A stretch of DNA of 64,000 nucleotides from Bradyrhizobium tropiciagri (GCF_001189845.1 NZ_LFLZ01000016.1:81004-145003), one strand, 5' to 3'; positions 54,630 to 63,675 are shown, counted from the first letter of the stretch. Notes: generated from the letters alone by a model not told the origin. Program-made: numbers and translations.

Positions 54630-55288
54630 CGCCGCTCCCCCCTGAATTCATCGAGCGCGCCGACATCGACGGTGTCGAAGCGCTCCCGGATCCGGAACAG
54701 GAACACGCCGATGACGATGAACGCGATCAGGATCGAGAAGGCTACGCTGATCTCCACGACCAGCGGCATGCCCTTGGCGCCGGTCGCGGCCAGCACCAAT
54801 CCGTTTTCCAACGACATGAAGCCGACGACCTGGCTGACGGCGTTGCGCCGCGTCACCATGACGAGCAGTCCCAGCAGCACCACCGACAACGCGAAGGCGA
54901 GGTCTTCCCTCGCCAGCGGATCGGCCGCGCCGGTCACCCTCAGCATCAGCACCATCGAGAGGGCGACGAGCCCCATGCCGGCCAGCATGGTCGGGCCGAT
55001 ACCGACTGCGGTCTCGATATCGCGATGAATGCCGAGCTGCTTGACGATCCGGTGTAGGGCCACCGGGATGATGATCGCCTTGAACACCAGCGCGATGACC
55101 GCGGTCACGTAGAGATGCGGTGCGTTCTGGATGAATGCCTGCCAGGCGACGGAGAGCGCGAGCACCACGGCGTGGGCCGCGAAGATGTTCAGCAACGCAT
55201 ACAGGCGGTCCTGATACAGCATCATGAAGCTGATCAGCACGAGCCCGCCGGCGAGCAGATGGGCAATGTCGAAGGCAAGGTTGTGCAT
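54626..55288 (-). CDS. hyfE: HyfE-like membrane subunit (NuoK-type)
   Basis: The 220-residue protein with six to seven helices matches HyfE: an N-terminal LLAGGLVLISFMMLYQDRLYALLNIFAAHA and the C-terminal NuoK-like GFMSLENGLVLAATGAKGMPLVVEISVAFSILIAF with conserved glutamates. It overlaps hyfC by one base and hyfF by four. Confidence 0.9.
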   Translation of the reverse strand: MHNLAFDIAHLLAGGLVLISFMMLYQDRLYALLNIFAAHAVVLALSVAWQAFIQNAPHLYVTAVIALVFKAIIIPVALHRIVKQLGIHRDIETAVGIGPTMLAGMGLVALSMVLMLRVTGAADPLAREDLAFALSVVLLGLLVMVTRRNAVSQVVGFMSLENGLVLAATGAKGMPLVVEISVAFSILIAFIVIGVFLFRIRERFDTVDVGALDEFRGERR

Positions 55289-56243
55289 CAGAAGCCCCGC
55301 GACACGAACCGGAGAAGCGTACCGAGCAGGCCGAGCATGAGGGCGGCGCCGAGGAACTCGGGAACACGGAAAACGCGCACCTTCGCCGTCGCGGTCTCGA
55401 ACACCGCAAGCAGGAAGCTTGCGATCACGAGCTTGAGGATGTAGGCGGCGACGCTCACGAGGTACGACAGCGGGCCTGCGCCTTCGGTGGTGATCTGCCA
55501 GGGAAAGAACACGCAGATGATCAGCGAGACGTAGAGCTGGAGCTTGAGAAAGGCGCCGAACTCGATCATGGCGAGATGGCGTCCGGAATATTCCAGGATC
55601 ATCGCCTCGTGCACCATGGTCAGCTCCAGATGCGTCGCCGGGTTGTCGATTGGAATGCGGGCGTTTTCGGCGAGCGCCACCATGATGAGGGCGATCATCG
55701 CCATGCCGAGCGAGACGCGCAGGCCCACTTCGGATGACGCCATGAAGGTCGCGACCGTCGACAGCTGGGTCGAGCCGGCAATCAGCGCGACGCAGAACAC
55801 CATCAACAGCATGGCCGGTTCGGCGAGCGCTGCGATCATCACCTCGCGGCTGGAGCCGATGCCGCCGAAGCTGGTGCCGACATCCATGCCGGCAAGCGCG
55901 AGGAAGAAGCGCGCGCTGCCGAGCAGGGCGACGATCGCGATCAGGTCGGCGCTCCAGTTGAACTCAAGGCCGGTGGCAAATGTCGGGACCAGCGCCGCGG
56001 CGACCCAGATCGCGGCGAAGGTTATGTAGGGGGTGACGCGGAACAGCCAGGACGCATTTTCGGCGAGCACGACTTCCTTGCGCAGCAGCCGCAGCAGATC
56101 GCGGTACGGCTGGAGGATCGATGGTCCTTTGCGGCGTAGCAGGCGAGCTTCATCTTGCGCACGACGCCGGTCAGGAGCGGCGCGAGCAGCAGAACAAGCG
56201 TCATCTGGCCCAGTTGAACGAGGATGTCCGAGATCACGACCAT
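55288..56243 (-). CDS. hyfC: HyfC-like membrane subunit (NuoH-type), frameshifted as read
   Basis: The family start MVVISDILVQLGQMTLVLLLAPLLTGVVRKMK (from 56,243) and the rest of the protein (from LLRRKGPSILQPYRDLLRLL through WLFRVTPYITF to FVSRGF) are in different frames. Restoring one C on the + strand near 56,148 (AAGGCT instead of AAGCT on the coding strand) joins them into 318 residues, the usual length. The NuoH-like loop with ENARIPIDNPATHLELTMVHEAMILEYSG is intact. HyfC anchors the soluble module to the pumps. The break is either real or a base-calling error. Confidence 0.85.
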
Positions 56244-58248
56244 ATCGCGAGTGCCAGCAGCAAAGTGACGAGGGTTGCGAAGACCAGGCTGAGATAGCGG
56301 CGGATGGTGAGGAACTGGAGCTGGTTCAGCCGATCGGCAAAGAACCACACTGTTTCAGTCACCGGCGTATAGAGCCGCTCCCAGACCGGATCATGCATGT
56401 CGATCCTGAGACGGGCCGGCCGCAGGTCGCCCGGCGCCGGCATGTCGACGTGTTCGCGGGCCTGGAAGATCAACGTGCCGAACACGCGGCGGATCGGCTG
56501 GACGAAGCTTACTCCGGAATATTGCGCCGCCGGAGCCGGATCGGTAAAGCCGCAACCCCAGGCGGGCCCGCGCCGGATCGCGCGCGATGCAAAGCGATGG
56601 ATGAAATACACGGCAAGCGACGCCGCAGCGTGATGAAGATGAAGACGAGCAATCCGTTGTAGGAGCTGCGGCTCTCCTCGATCGGAACGATCGAAAGCCA
56701 GGCGTCGCTCGCCTGAACCGGCATTCGGTGGCCGATCACGGCCATTGCGACGGGCGAGAGCGCGTCGATCACCAGGCCCGGCAGAATTCCGGCGAGGAAG
56801 CACAGCGCGGCGAGGCCAAACATCGCGGCGAGGCAATAGCGATCGACCTCGCCGGCGGCCTCAGCGGCCGGGCTCCGCGCGCGGCCGAGGAACGTGATGC
56901 CGAAGGCCTTGACGAAACATGCGGCAGCGAGCACTGCCGCCAGCGCCAGCAACGCGCCGACCGCGGGCACCATGATCTTCAGCATCCATTGCGGCAGATC
57001 CGGGCTTTGCAGGACCGCCTGAAACATCAGCCATTCCGATACGAACCCGTTGAACGGCGGAAGCGCCGAGATCGCAACGCAGCCGACGAGAAAGACGAAG
57101 CTCGTAAGCGGCATGCGGTGGATCAGGCCGCCCAGTTTCTCCATGTCGCGTTCGCCTGTCGACGTCAGCACCGCACCGGCGCCGAAGAACAGCAGGCTCT
57201 TGAAGAACGAATGGTTGAGGACGTGGAACAGCGCGGCTGTGAAGGCGAGGGCCGCCGCCAGGCGGTAGCCGTTCGCCTGAAACGCCAATGCGAGGCCGAG
57301 GCTCGCGAAGACGACGCCGATATTCTCGATCGTGCTGTAGGCGAGCAGGCGCTTGAGATCCTTCTCCATCAGCGCATAGAGGATCCCCATCACGGCGGTC
57401 ACTCCGCCGAGGATGAGAACGACGACACCCGCCGACCAGCTTGGCGGTCCGAGCAGATCGAACACGACCCGGATGAATCCGTAGACCGCAACCTTCGTCA
57501 TCACGCCGCTCATCAGCGCCGAGACATGGCTCGGGGCCGCGGGGTGAGCGAGCGGCAGCCAGACATGCAGCGGGACCAGGCCGGCCTTCGACCCGGCGCC
57601 GAGCAGCATCAGCGCAAGCACCAATGCGGCTTCGGACGGCGTGTGCTGGATGCCGCGCATGGCCGCAAAACTGTAGCTGCCGCCGGCTCCCGACAGCAGG
57701 CCAAACGCAAGCAGCAGCGCCAGGGTCCCGAAACTTGCCATCACGAGATAGACGTAGCCCGCCCGCGCATTGTCTGCCTCACGGTGGTGCGACATCACGA
57801 GCGCCCAGGATGCGAGCGACATGAATTCCCAGCAGAGCAGATAGGTGAACGCGTCGTCGGCAAGCACGACGAGGTTCATCCCGGCGAGGAACGCCGGAAA
57901 GAACGGAAGGACGCGGTGCGGGGTCGTTTCGTGGCTGCCGTAGCCGAGTCCATACAGGCTTGCGGCCGCGCCGCCGAGATTGACCACCGCGAGAAAGAAT
58001 GCGGCGAGCGCATCGAGGCGGAAATGCGAGCCCAGCCAGGGCAGGCCGACCGGCAGCATCAGTCCGGTCGCATTGCTGTGGGCGATCAGCGCGTGCAGTG
58101 CTGCGGCCAACGCGATCGCCGAAATCGCAAAGGTCGCGCCGTAGACGATGGCCGTCGATCGGCGCGATCGGCTCGTTGCAATCGCGAGAACGGTCGTCGC
58201 CAGCAGCGCGGCTACACACCAGAGCTGCTGGGCGACCGTTGAGATCAC
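56234..58248 (-). CDS. hyfB: HyfB-like antiporter subunit (NuoL-type), frameshifted as read
   Basis: The start is GTG 58,248, overlapping the XRE gene (GTGA). The first 560 residues are a NuoL/HyfB-type antiporter (WEFMSLASWALVMSHHREADNARAGYVYLVMASFG, GAGSKAGLVPLHVWLPLAHPAAPSHVSALMSGVMTKVAVYGF). The final part (AASLAVYFIHRFASRAIRRGPAWGCGF to the last helix LVFATLVTLLLALAIW) lies in another frame. Adding one C on the + strand near 56,627 restores a 671-residue protein. The repaired gene overlaps hyfC by ten bases. As read, the product would lose its last helix. Confidence 0.87.
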
Positions 58249-58517
58249 GTCTGCACCTTCGGTGAGCCTGATCCGGCCTTCAATCGCACGCCGCGGCCGC
58301 CGCCGCTGCTGACGGCGCCCTCGTTGATGACCTCGACGCCGGCCGCACCGAGCGCGTCGATCAGTTTCACCAGCGAGTCGACATTGCCTCGAATGGTGCC
58401 CTCGCTCGCTTCCATGCGCTGGATGGTCGGCACGGAGAGTCCGGACAGCTCGGCGAGCTGCCGCTGGTCGATGCCAAGCAAGGCTCTTGCAGCCCGAAGC
58501 TGCGCTGCAGTGATCAT
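58245..58517 (-). CDS. XRE-family regulator leading the hyf cluster
   Basis: The 90-residue protein is mostly one XRE HTH: ITAAQLRAARALLGIDQRQLAELSGLSVPTIQRMEASEGTIRGNVDSLVKLIDAL. The start at MITAAQLR is the family norm. It is translationally coupled to hyfB and has a palindrome upstream, so it likely regulates the whole cluster. Confidence 0.88.
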   Translation of the reverse strand: MITAAQLRAARALLGIDQRQLAELSGLSVPTIQRMEASEGTIRGNVDSLVKLIDALGAAGVEVINEGAVSSGGGRGVRLKAGSGSPKVQT

Positions 58518-58596
58518 CGATCGGGCCGTCGGTTGGGAGTCGAGTCTAGTTGAATGTCGTTTATGCATATTGAGTAGTGATGTTACAAGGACAATA

Positions 58597-58617
58597 AATG
58601 ATGTTTTATACATCATT
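58597..58617. promoter_or_regulatory. Candidate operator of the hyf cluster
   Basis: AATGATGT-TTTAT-ACATCATT forms perfect eight-base arms in an AT-rich segment 80 bases upstream of the XRE start. It is the best candidate for autoregulation of the regulator and the hyf operon. Confidence 0.6.
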
Positions 58618-58676
58618 ACGAGCAAGGCTATCTGCGCGTCGATGCCGCGTACCGGCAACGCTGCGCTGCTGGGTGC

Positions 58677-59576
58677 TCAGTCGGAGATTTTCCGATAGAC
58701 GGCTGCGGCGCGGCGCAGCAGCTGGCTCTTGCGCTTCCGCTCGTGCACGCGCTGGTGCTTGGCCTTGCGCTCCTGGGCGCGCTGCGCGAGGGCATCGGCA
58801 CTTTCGAGCAGCGCGCGACGCACCTCGTCATCGTTCAGTTCGCCGAGCAGTTGCTGTCCCTTGCGCAGATGCTTCAGCACGTTCCGCCATGATGCGTAGA
58901 CATCGGCGGGCAAGCCGCCCTCCGAGAACTCGATGGCGTAGCGCAGCCGCTTGCTGGCGAGCCGGACGCGGTGGCGCTTGTTCTTGCCCATGCCTTGCAG
59001 CCCGCGGCTCCGCTGGCACAGTTTGCCGTGCCACCGCGCCAGCCGGCGGGCGTGAAACACCGCGACCGGCACCGCCCGCCGCTGCGCGGCGCGGCGGTTC
59101 TGCCGCGTGGTCCAGGGACCGCTGCCGACCCAGTCCCACATGCCGTCGAACCATTGCCAGTATCGGTCGCTTTGCAACGCTTCCTTGAGGGCGTCGAACG
59201 CGTCGGTTCGCGCCGTCTGGAGCATGCGCTCCTCAGGCAAGCCCTTGCTGTTCGCGATCGCGACGTCGAGATCGCGCGTTGCGCCGAGATGGGCGCTCAG
59301 CCATTTCAGTTCGGATTTCAGTCGCGTCCATTCGCTGTCGGCCACCATCGGGCCGTAGAAGGCGACCGCCGCCTTGAGCCGCGTCAGCGCGATCCGGGTC
59401 TGGTGCAGCGCGGCGGGATTGCCGGAGCTCAGGGCCTCGTGATTGGTCGCGACTTCCTCGAGGCATTCGGACAGGATCAGGCGAAACGCGGTCTCACAAC
59501 GCATGGCCTGGCTGAGATGACGCGGCCGCTTCGGGCGGGCAACGCGTTCCCGGTCCGGACTAGCCGCTGACGTCAT
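58677..59576 (-). CDS. CHAD domain protein
   Basis: The 299-residue protein is rich in helices with conserved histidines and basic residues: NPAALHQTRIALTRLKAAVAFYGPM, LSAHLGATRDLDVA and NKRHRVRLASKRLRYAIEFSEG. This is the CHAD fold, which binds polyphosphate in known cases. The start is MTSAASPDRE, as the longer frame has no family similarity. It is divergent from the marR gene. Confidence 0.9.
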   Translation of the reverse strand: MTSAASPDRERVARPKRPRHLSQAMRCETAFRLILSECLEEVATNHEALSSGNPAALHQTRIALTRLKAAVAFYGPMVADSEWTRLKSELKWLSAHLGATRDLDVAIANSKGLPEERMLQTARTDAFDALKEALQSDRYWQWFDGMWDWVGSGPWTTRQNRRAAQRRAVPVAVFHARRLARWHGKLCQRSRGLQGMGKNKRHRVRLASKRLRYAIEFSEGGLPADVYASWRNVLKHLRKGQQLLGELNDDEVRRALLESADALAQRAQERKAKHQRVHERKRKSQLLRRAAAVYRKISD

Positions 59577-59885
59577 GACACTCCCGTGGCGCTGCCGGAG
59601 CCGCGACGCAAAGCGCCGCTCCTGGATGGAAGATTTCCCGTTTGGTCGATGCCGATCAAGGGTTTTCTGCCGGTGGCGGCACTGCGGCGATCCGGCGCTG
59701 CAATCAAACTGTCGCAATCAACCTGGCCGGGCAGTCGCATTCCAATCGACATGTTGGCTCGCTCCGGTGGGGGTGTCGGTTGCATTGAGGCCGCCGCGCG
59801 ACATGAAAACGGATTTCGACCAATCGCCGGGTATTTCGTGCGCGAAATATCTTGATATTTCGCACGCGAAATATATAACGGCGGG
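59577..59885. other. CHAD-MarR intergenic region
   Basis: It contains the tandem palindromes described separately at 59,831-59,874 and no gene I can support. Confidence 0.5.
59831..59874. promoter_or_regulatory. Tandem candidate MarR operators
   Basis: Two 20-bp palindromic sites, GTATTTCGTGCGCGAAATAT (59,831-59,850) and ATATTTCGCACGCGAAATAT (59,855-59,874), lie 24 bases apart. They end 11 bases before the marR ATG. Together they also form a larger dyad centred near 59,852. Confidence 0.82.
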
Positions 59886-60320
59886 ATGAGAGCGGAACAC
59901 CGGCTGATCTTTCTCCTGACCGTGGCCTATCGGCGGCTGCAACGCGCCATCGATCAGGAGACGGCCGCGCACGATCTGACGTCGGCCCAGACGGGCGTGC
60001 TGTTCTTCCTCGGCCGCAATGACGGCGCGCTGATCGGCGACGTCTCGCAGGCGCTCGACATCGTGCCGTCAGCGATGACCGGGCTCGCCGACCGGATGGA
60101 ACGTGCGGGCCTCGTGAAGCGCCGGCGCGACGGTGAGGACGGGCGCAGCCAGCGGCTCCATCTGACCGCGGCGGGCCAGGATCTCGGCAAGCGCGCCGCG
60201 ACGCGGACCAGGGTGATCAACAACCGCCTGATGGACGGCTTCTCGGAAGCCGAGATCGACGTGGTGTCGCGCTGGCTGACCAGCCTGCAGGAGAAGTTTC
60301 CGAAGGACAAAGACGGCTAG
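59886..60320 (+). CDS. MarR-family regulator
   Basis: The 144-residue protein has a MarR winged helix (LTSAQTGVLFFLGRNDGALIGDVSQALDIVPSAMTGLADRMERAGLVKRRRDGEDGRSQRLHLTAAG). Its start lies directly behind two strong palindromes, so it is almost certainly autoregulated. The crotonase gene downstream on the same strand may be co-regulated, but two intergenic repeats separate them. Confidence 0.93.
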   Translation: MRAEHRLIFLLTVAYRRLQRAIDQETAAHDLTSAQTGVLFFLGRNDGALIGDVSQALDIVPSAMTGLADRMERAGLVKRRRDGEDGRSQRLHLTAAGQDLGKRAATRTRVINNRLMDGFSEAEIDVVSRWLTSLQEKFPKDKDG

Positions 60321-60321
60321 A

Positions 60322-60370
60322 GCATGATCCGGAAAAGTGCGAAGCGGTTTTCCGAAAAGATCATGCTCAA
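60322..60370. repeat. Palindromic intergenic repeat, copy 3
   Basis: GCATGATCCGGAAAAGTGCG and its inverted half, starting two bases after the marR stop, as copy 2 does behind the lacI-type gene. Confidence 0.9.
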
Positions 60371-60386
60371 ATCAAAGGTCCAGTTA

Positions 60387-60438
60387 GAGCGTTTTCAAGC
60401 GAAGTGGGTACCGGTTCGCGTGAAGAAAACGCGTCAAA
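60387..60438. repeat. Second intergenic repeat family
   Basis: The segment starts GAGCGTTTTCAAGCGAAGTG and ends in GTGAAGAAAACGCGTCAAA. Its GCGTTTTC/GAAAACGC arms form a hairpin. I recognise this type as recurrent between genes in Bradyrhizobium and relatives. It lies next to copy 3 of the first family. Confidence 0.75.
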
Positions 60439-60463
60439 CGAGTAGCAATCAAAGGAGTGAGAC

Positions 60464-61231
60464 ATGAGTGACGTGGTCGTAGCGCTGGACGGTGGTGTTC
60501 TCACCGTGACGATGGCGCGTCCGGACAAGAAGAACGCAATCACCAACGCGATGTATGGCGCGATGGCCGACGCGCTCGAGCGTGCGGAAGGCGATTCCGC
60601 GATCCGCGCCGTGCTGCTGCAGGGTGACGGTGACAGCTTTACCGCCGGCAACGATCTCGCCGATTTCGCCGCGGTGTCGCGCGGCGTGCAGGGCGAGCGC
60701 CATGTGACGCGCTTCCTTAGCTGTCTTGCCAAGGCGACGCGGCCGCTGGTTGCGGCCGTGCAGGGCAATGCGGTCGGCATCGGCACCACCATGCTGTTGC
60801 ATTGCGACCTCGTCTATCTCGCGCCGACCGCGCGGCTGATCACGCCATTCGTCAACCTGGCGCTGGTGCCGGAGGCGGCCTCGACCTACCTGCTGCCGCA
60901 GCGGATCGGCTATGCGCGCGCCTATGCGATGTTCGCGCTCGGTGAACCGGTCGAGGCGGAGACCGCTGTCTCGATCGGCCTTGCCAATGCCGTCGTGCCG
61001 CTCGCGGATCTCCGCGCCAAGGCGCGCGCTGCTGCCGACGCGCTGGCGAAGCGGCCGTTCGGCTCGCTGCAGCACACCAAGGCGCTGATGCGTGATCCCG
61101 CAGGGATCAGCGCGCAAATGGCGCGCGAGGGCAAGATCTTCCAGGAGCGGCTGATGAGCGCCGAAGCGCGCGAGGCTTTTGCGGCGTTTGCCGAGCGCCG
61201 CCAGCCCGATTTCTCCAAGATCACCGGTTAG
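60464..61231 (+). CDS. Enoyl-CoA hydratase-related protein
   Basis: The 255-residue crotonase has oxyanion-hole segments GDSFTAGNDLADF and QGNAVGIGTTMLLHCDLVYLAPTARLITPFVNLALVPE; the final Pro-Glu carries the second catalytic glutamate position. It is similar to small bacterial enoyl-CoA hydratases of lipid or amino-acid breakdown. A clear ribosome-binding site (AAAGGAG) precedes ATG 60,464. Confidence 0.92.
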   Translation: MSDVVVALDGGVLTVTMARPDKKNAITNAMYGAMADALERAEGDSAIRAVLLQGDGDSFTAGNDLADFAAVSRGVQGERHVTRFLSCLAKATRPLVAAVQGNAVGIGTTMLLHCDLVYLAPTARLITPFVNLALVPEAASTYLLPQRIGYARAYAMFALGEPVEAETAVSIGLANAVVPLADLRAKARAAADALAKRPFGSLQHTKALMRDPAGISAQMAREGKIFQERLMSAEAREAFAAFAERRQPDFSKITG

Positions 61232-61344
61232 GCTCGGTGTCCGGGGCCGCCATGCGCGGGCGGCCCGATCGCTTTGGGGTTGACGGCTGCGCCGGCATCG
61301 AACATCTCGTGACGGGGCAGAGTGCAACCCCGACGAGGCCGGCC

Positions 61345-62235
61345 ATGAGCGACAGTCACACCCTGCGCGGCGACGGGATTGCCGCAACCATCAACGCCCA
61401 GGGCGCCGAATTGTCGTCGCTCAGGAATGCCGAAGGCAGGGAACTGCTGTGGCAGGCCGGGCCGCAATGGCCGCGCCATGCGCCGATCCTGTTCCCGATC
61501 GTCGGCCGGTTGAAGAACGACACGCTGCGCCACAATGGCAAGACCTATCCGATGACGCAGCACGGCTTTGCGCGCGACCACCGTTTTGCGTGGGTGGAGC
61601 AGGGCCCGCGATCGTGCACGCTGGCGTTGACAGACGATGCGGAAACGCGGGCGCGCTATCCCTTCGCGTTCCGCCTGGAGGTCACCTATGCCGTCGATGG
61701 CGCCGATCTCGAGGTCGGCTTCGAGATCATCAACACCGGCGACGAGATGCTGCCGGCCTCGCTCGGCGGTCATCCCGCGTTCAATTGGCCGCTGGTGCCG
61801 GGGCTGCCGAAGGAAGCCTACACGCTGACCTTCGGCAAGGCTGAACCCGCGCCGATCCGGCGGTTGAAGGATGGATTGATGCGACTGCAGCCTGAACCCA
61901 ATCCGGTCAAGGGCAGAACGCTTGCGCTGTTGGAGGAGCTGTTCGATGACGACGCGATGGTCTTCGATCAGATCGCAAGTACATCGATCCTCTTTACGGC
62001 GACACTGGGTCCTGCAGCAGCCACGCAAGGCCCGACGATCGAAATCTCCTGGCGCGGCTTCCGCGAGCTTGGCGTCTGGTCGAAGGTTGGCGGAGCTCCG
62101 TTCCTCTGCATCGAGCCGTGGCACGGTTTTGCCAGCCCCACGGAGTTCGATGGCGAGTTTGCCGACAAGCCCGGCCTGATGCAGATCGCGCCGAGCGCGC
62201 GTCAGTCGCTCGGCTACCGGATTCGCGTGAGCTGA
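61345..62235 (+). CDS. Aldose 1-epimerase family protein
   Basis: The 296-residue protein has the galactose-mutarotase-like fold: AQGAELSSLRNAEGRELLWQAGPQWPRHAPILFPIVGRLKND, QHGFARDHRF with the catalytic His, and GGHPAFNWPL with a second His. The late glutamate lies in FLCIEPWHG. It belongs to the LacX-like branch, whose physiological substrate is unknown. The start ATG 61,345 is preferred because the upstream frame is not conserved-looking. Confidence 0.9.
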   Translation: MSDSHTLRGDGIAATINAQGAELSSLRNAEGRELLWQAGPQWPRHAPILFPIVGRLKNDTLRHNGKTYPMTQHGFARDHRFAWVEQGPRSCTLALTDDAETRARYPFAFRLEVTYAVDGADLEVGFEIINTGDEMLPASLGGHPAFNWPLVPGLPKEAYTLTFGKAEPAPIRRLKDGLMRLQPEPNPVKGRTLALLEELFDDDAMVFDQIASTSILFTATLGPAAATQGPTIEISWRGFRELGVWSKVGGAPFLCIEPWHGFASPTEFDGEFADKPGLMQIAPSARQSLGYRIRVS

Positions 62236-62262
62236 CGAAACGACATCGGTTGCCTGATCAGC

Positions 62263-62463
62263 TCAATGCGGGCGGGTGCCAAGCGCACCCGTCAGCGCGC
62301 CGACTGATGGCGGGTTCTCATGCGCCCAGGCCTCATGCGCGGCGAGGTCGCGGTAGTGCTCGGCCATGCGCAGCAGCCGTTCGCGGATGCCGGCGTCTTC
62401 CTCGCCCTTGGCCTGATCGGCCAGCTGCGCGGCGCGTTCGAGAAGCGTTTTCGGATCGATCAC
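62263..62463 (-). CDS. Small helical hypothetical protein
   Basis: About 66 residues from a GTG at 62,463: DPKTLLERAAQLADQAKGEEDAGIRERLLRMAEHYRDLAAHEAWAHENPP. The heptad-like pattern and the end HYRDLAAHEAW resemble small uncharacterised proteins common in Bradyrhizobium. The longer frame upstream is translated from the palindromic repeat and is not part of the gene. Confidence 0.6.
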   Translation of the reverse strand: MIDPKTLLERAAQLADQAKGEEDAGIRERLLRMAEHYRDLAAHEAWAHENPPSVGALTGALGTRPH

Positions 62464-62491
62464 GACAGGCTCCAAATCCGGTTTCGCCACA

Positions 62492-62568
62492 GCATGATCC
62501 GGAAAAGTGCGAAGCGGTTTTCCCTCGCGACAAACGCCAAAGGCGTTTGCGCGGAGATCATGCTCAAA
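62492..62568. repeat. Palindromic repeat, expanded copy 4
   Basis: It has the same outer arms as the other copies (GCATGATCCGGAAAAGTGCG ... GATCATGC), but the centre holds an extra hairpin (AAACGCC-AAA-GGCGTTT). It is a composite form of the element, lying between the small hypothetical gene and trpS. Confidence 0.85.
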
Positions 62569-62621
62569 ACGGACAACTGCCTTAGCCAAGCACAGTTCCT
62601 GCCATGGTTTCATGACAGGGT

Positions 62622-63622
62622 TCAGAGCTGGAACAAGCCCAGCCCCGCCATCACGTCGCGCTTGGTGCGTTCGGTGATCTCCCGCGCTTTCAGGGTTCCG
62701 CGCCTGATCACGTCGACGACGTGATCGCGATTGGTCGAGAGCTCAGCGCGCCGCGCCCGGATCGGTGCGATCAGGCTTGCAGGACGTCGTCCAGCCGCCG
62801 CTTCACGGTCGCATCGCCGAGACCGCCGTGCCGATAGCGCGCCTTCAATTCCTCGACCGCGTCGTGATCGTCGTCGAACGCGTCGAGATAGGTGAACACG
62901 ACATTGCCCTCGACCTTGCCGGGGTCGGTGATGCGCAGATGGTCGGGATCGGTGAACATCGCGCGCACCGCGGCCGAGATGTCATCGGGCGAAGCCGAAA
63001 GCGCAATCGCGTTGCCCGCGGATTTGCTCATCTTGGCGCGTCCATCGACGCCGGGCAGCCGGCCCGCGCGCGGGATGATGGCCTCGGCCTCCGGCAGCAG
63101 CGGGCGGCCGGCGAGGGCATTGACCCGCCGGACGATCTCGTTGGTCTGCTCGATCAGCGGCGCCTGGTCTTCGCCGACCGGCACGACGGTGGCGCGGAAC
63201 GCGGTGATGTCGGCGGCCTGCGCCACAGGATAGCACAGGAAGCCCGCCGGGATGTCGCGCCCGAATCCGCGCGCACGGATTTCGTCCTTGATGGTCGGGT
63301 TGCGCTCGAGCCGCGCGACGGTGACGAGGTTGAGATAGAGCATCGACAGTTCCGCCAGCGCCGGGAGCTGCGATTGCAGGCAGATCGACGTTCGCTCGGG
63401 ATCGATCCCGACGGCGAGATAGTCCAGCGCGACCTCGATGACGTTGCTGCGAACCTTGCCGACATCATGCGCATTGTCGGTCAGCGCCTGCATGTCGGCG
63501 AGCAGCAGAAACTGTTCATGGCTGTCCTGAAACTGAAGACGGCTGCGCAGCGAGCCGGCGTAGTGGCCGAGATGCAGCGGCCCGGTGGGGCGGTCGCCGG
63601 TCAGGATGATTGGTTTGGTCAC
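62622..63622 (-). CDS. trpS: Tryptophanyl-tRNA synthetase paralogue, frameshifted as read
   Basis: From GTG 63,622 (GGAG eight bases upstream) the protein reads [24 protein letters not shown], with the HIGH-type motif HLGH (residues 17-20) and AKMSKS near residue 198. As read it stops after DVLQA at 62,771. One extra G on the + strand near 62,774 restores [20 protein letters not shown] and continues to GLGLFQL, 333 residues, stop at 62,622-62,624. The type with [12 protein letters not shown] is the second bacterial TrpRS form, so another trpS may exist elsewhere. The lost C-terminal helices matter for anticodon binding. A Trp-codon leader lies directly upstream. Confidence 0.87.
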
Positions 63623-63675
63623 GGTTGATCTCCATTCGGTTGAATGGGGACACCGCATGCGGGCCGGATGGGATG

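Noticed and set aside
56728..58242. 504-codon plus frame antisense to hyfB
   Set aside because: Shadow of a membrane-protein gene: very high Arg/Glu/Gln/His content and no recognisable motif.
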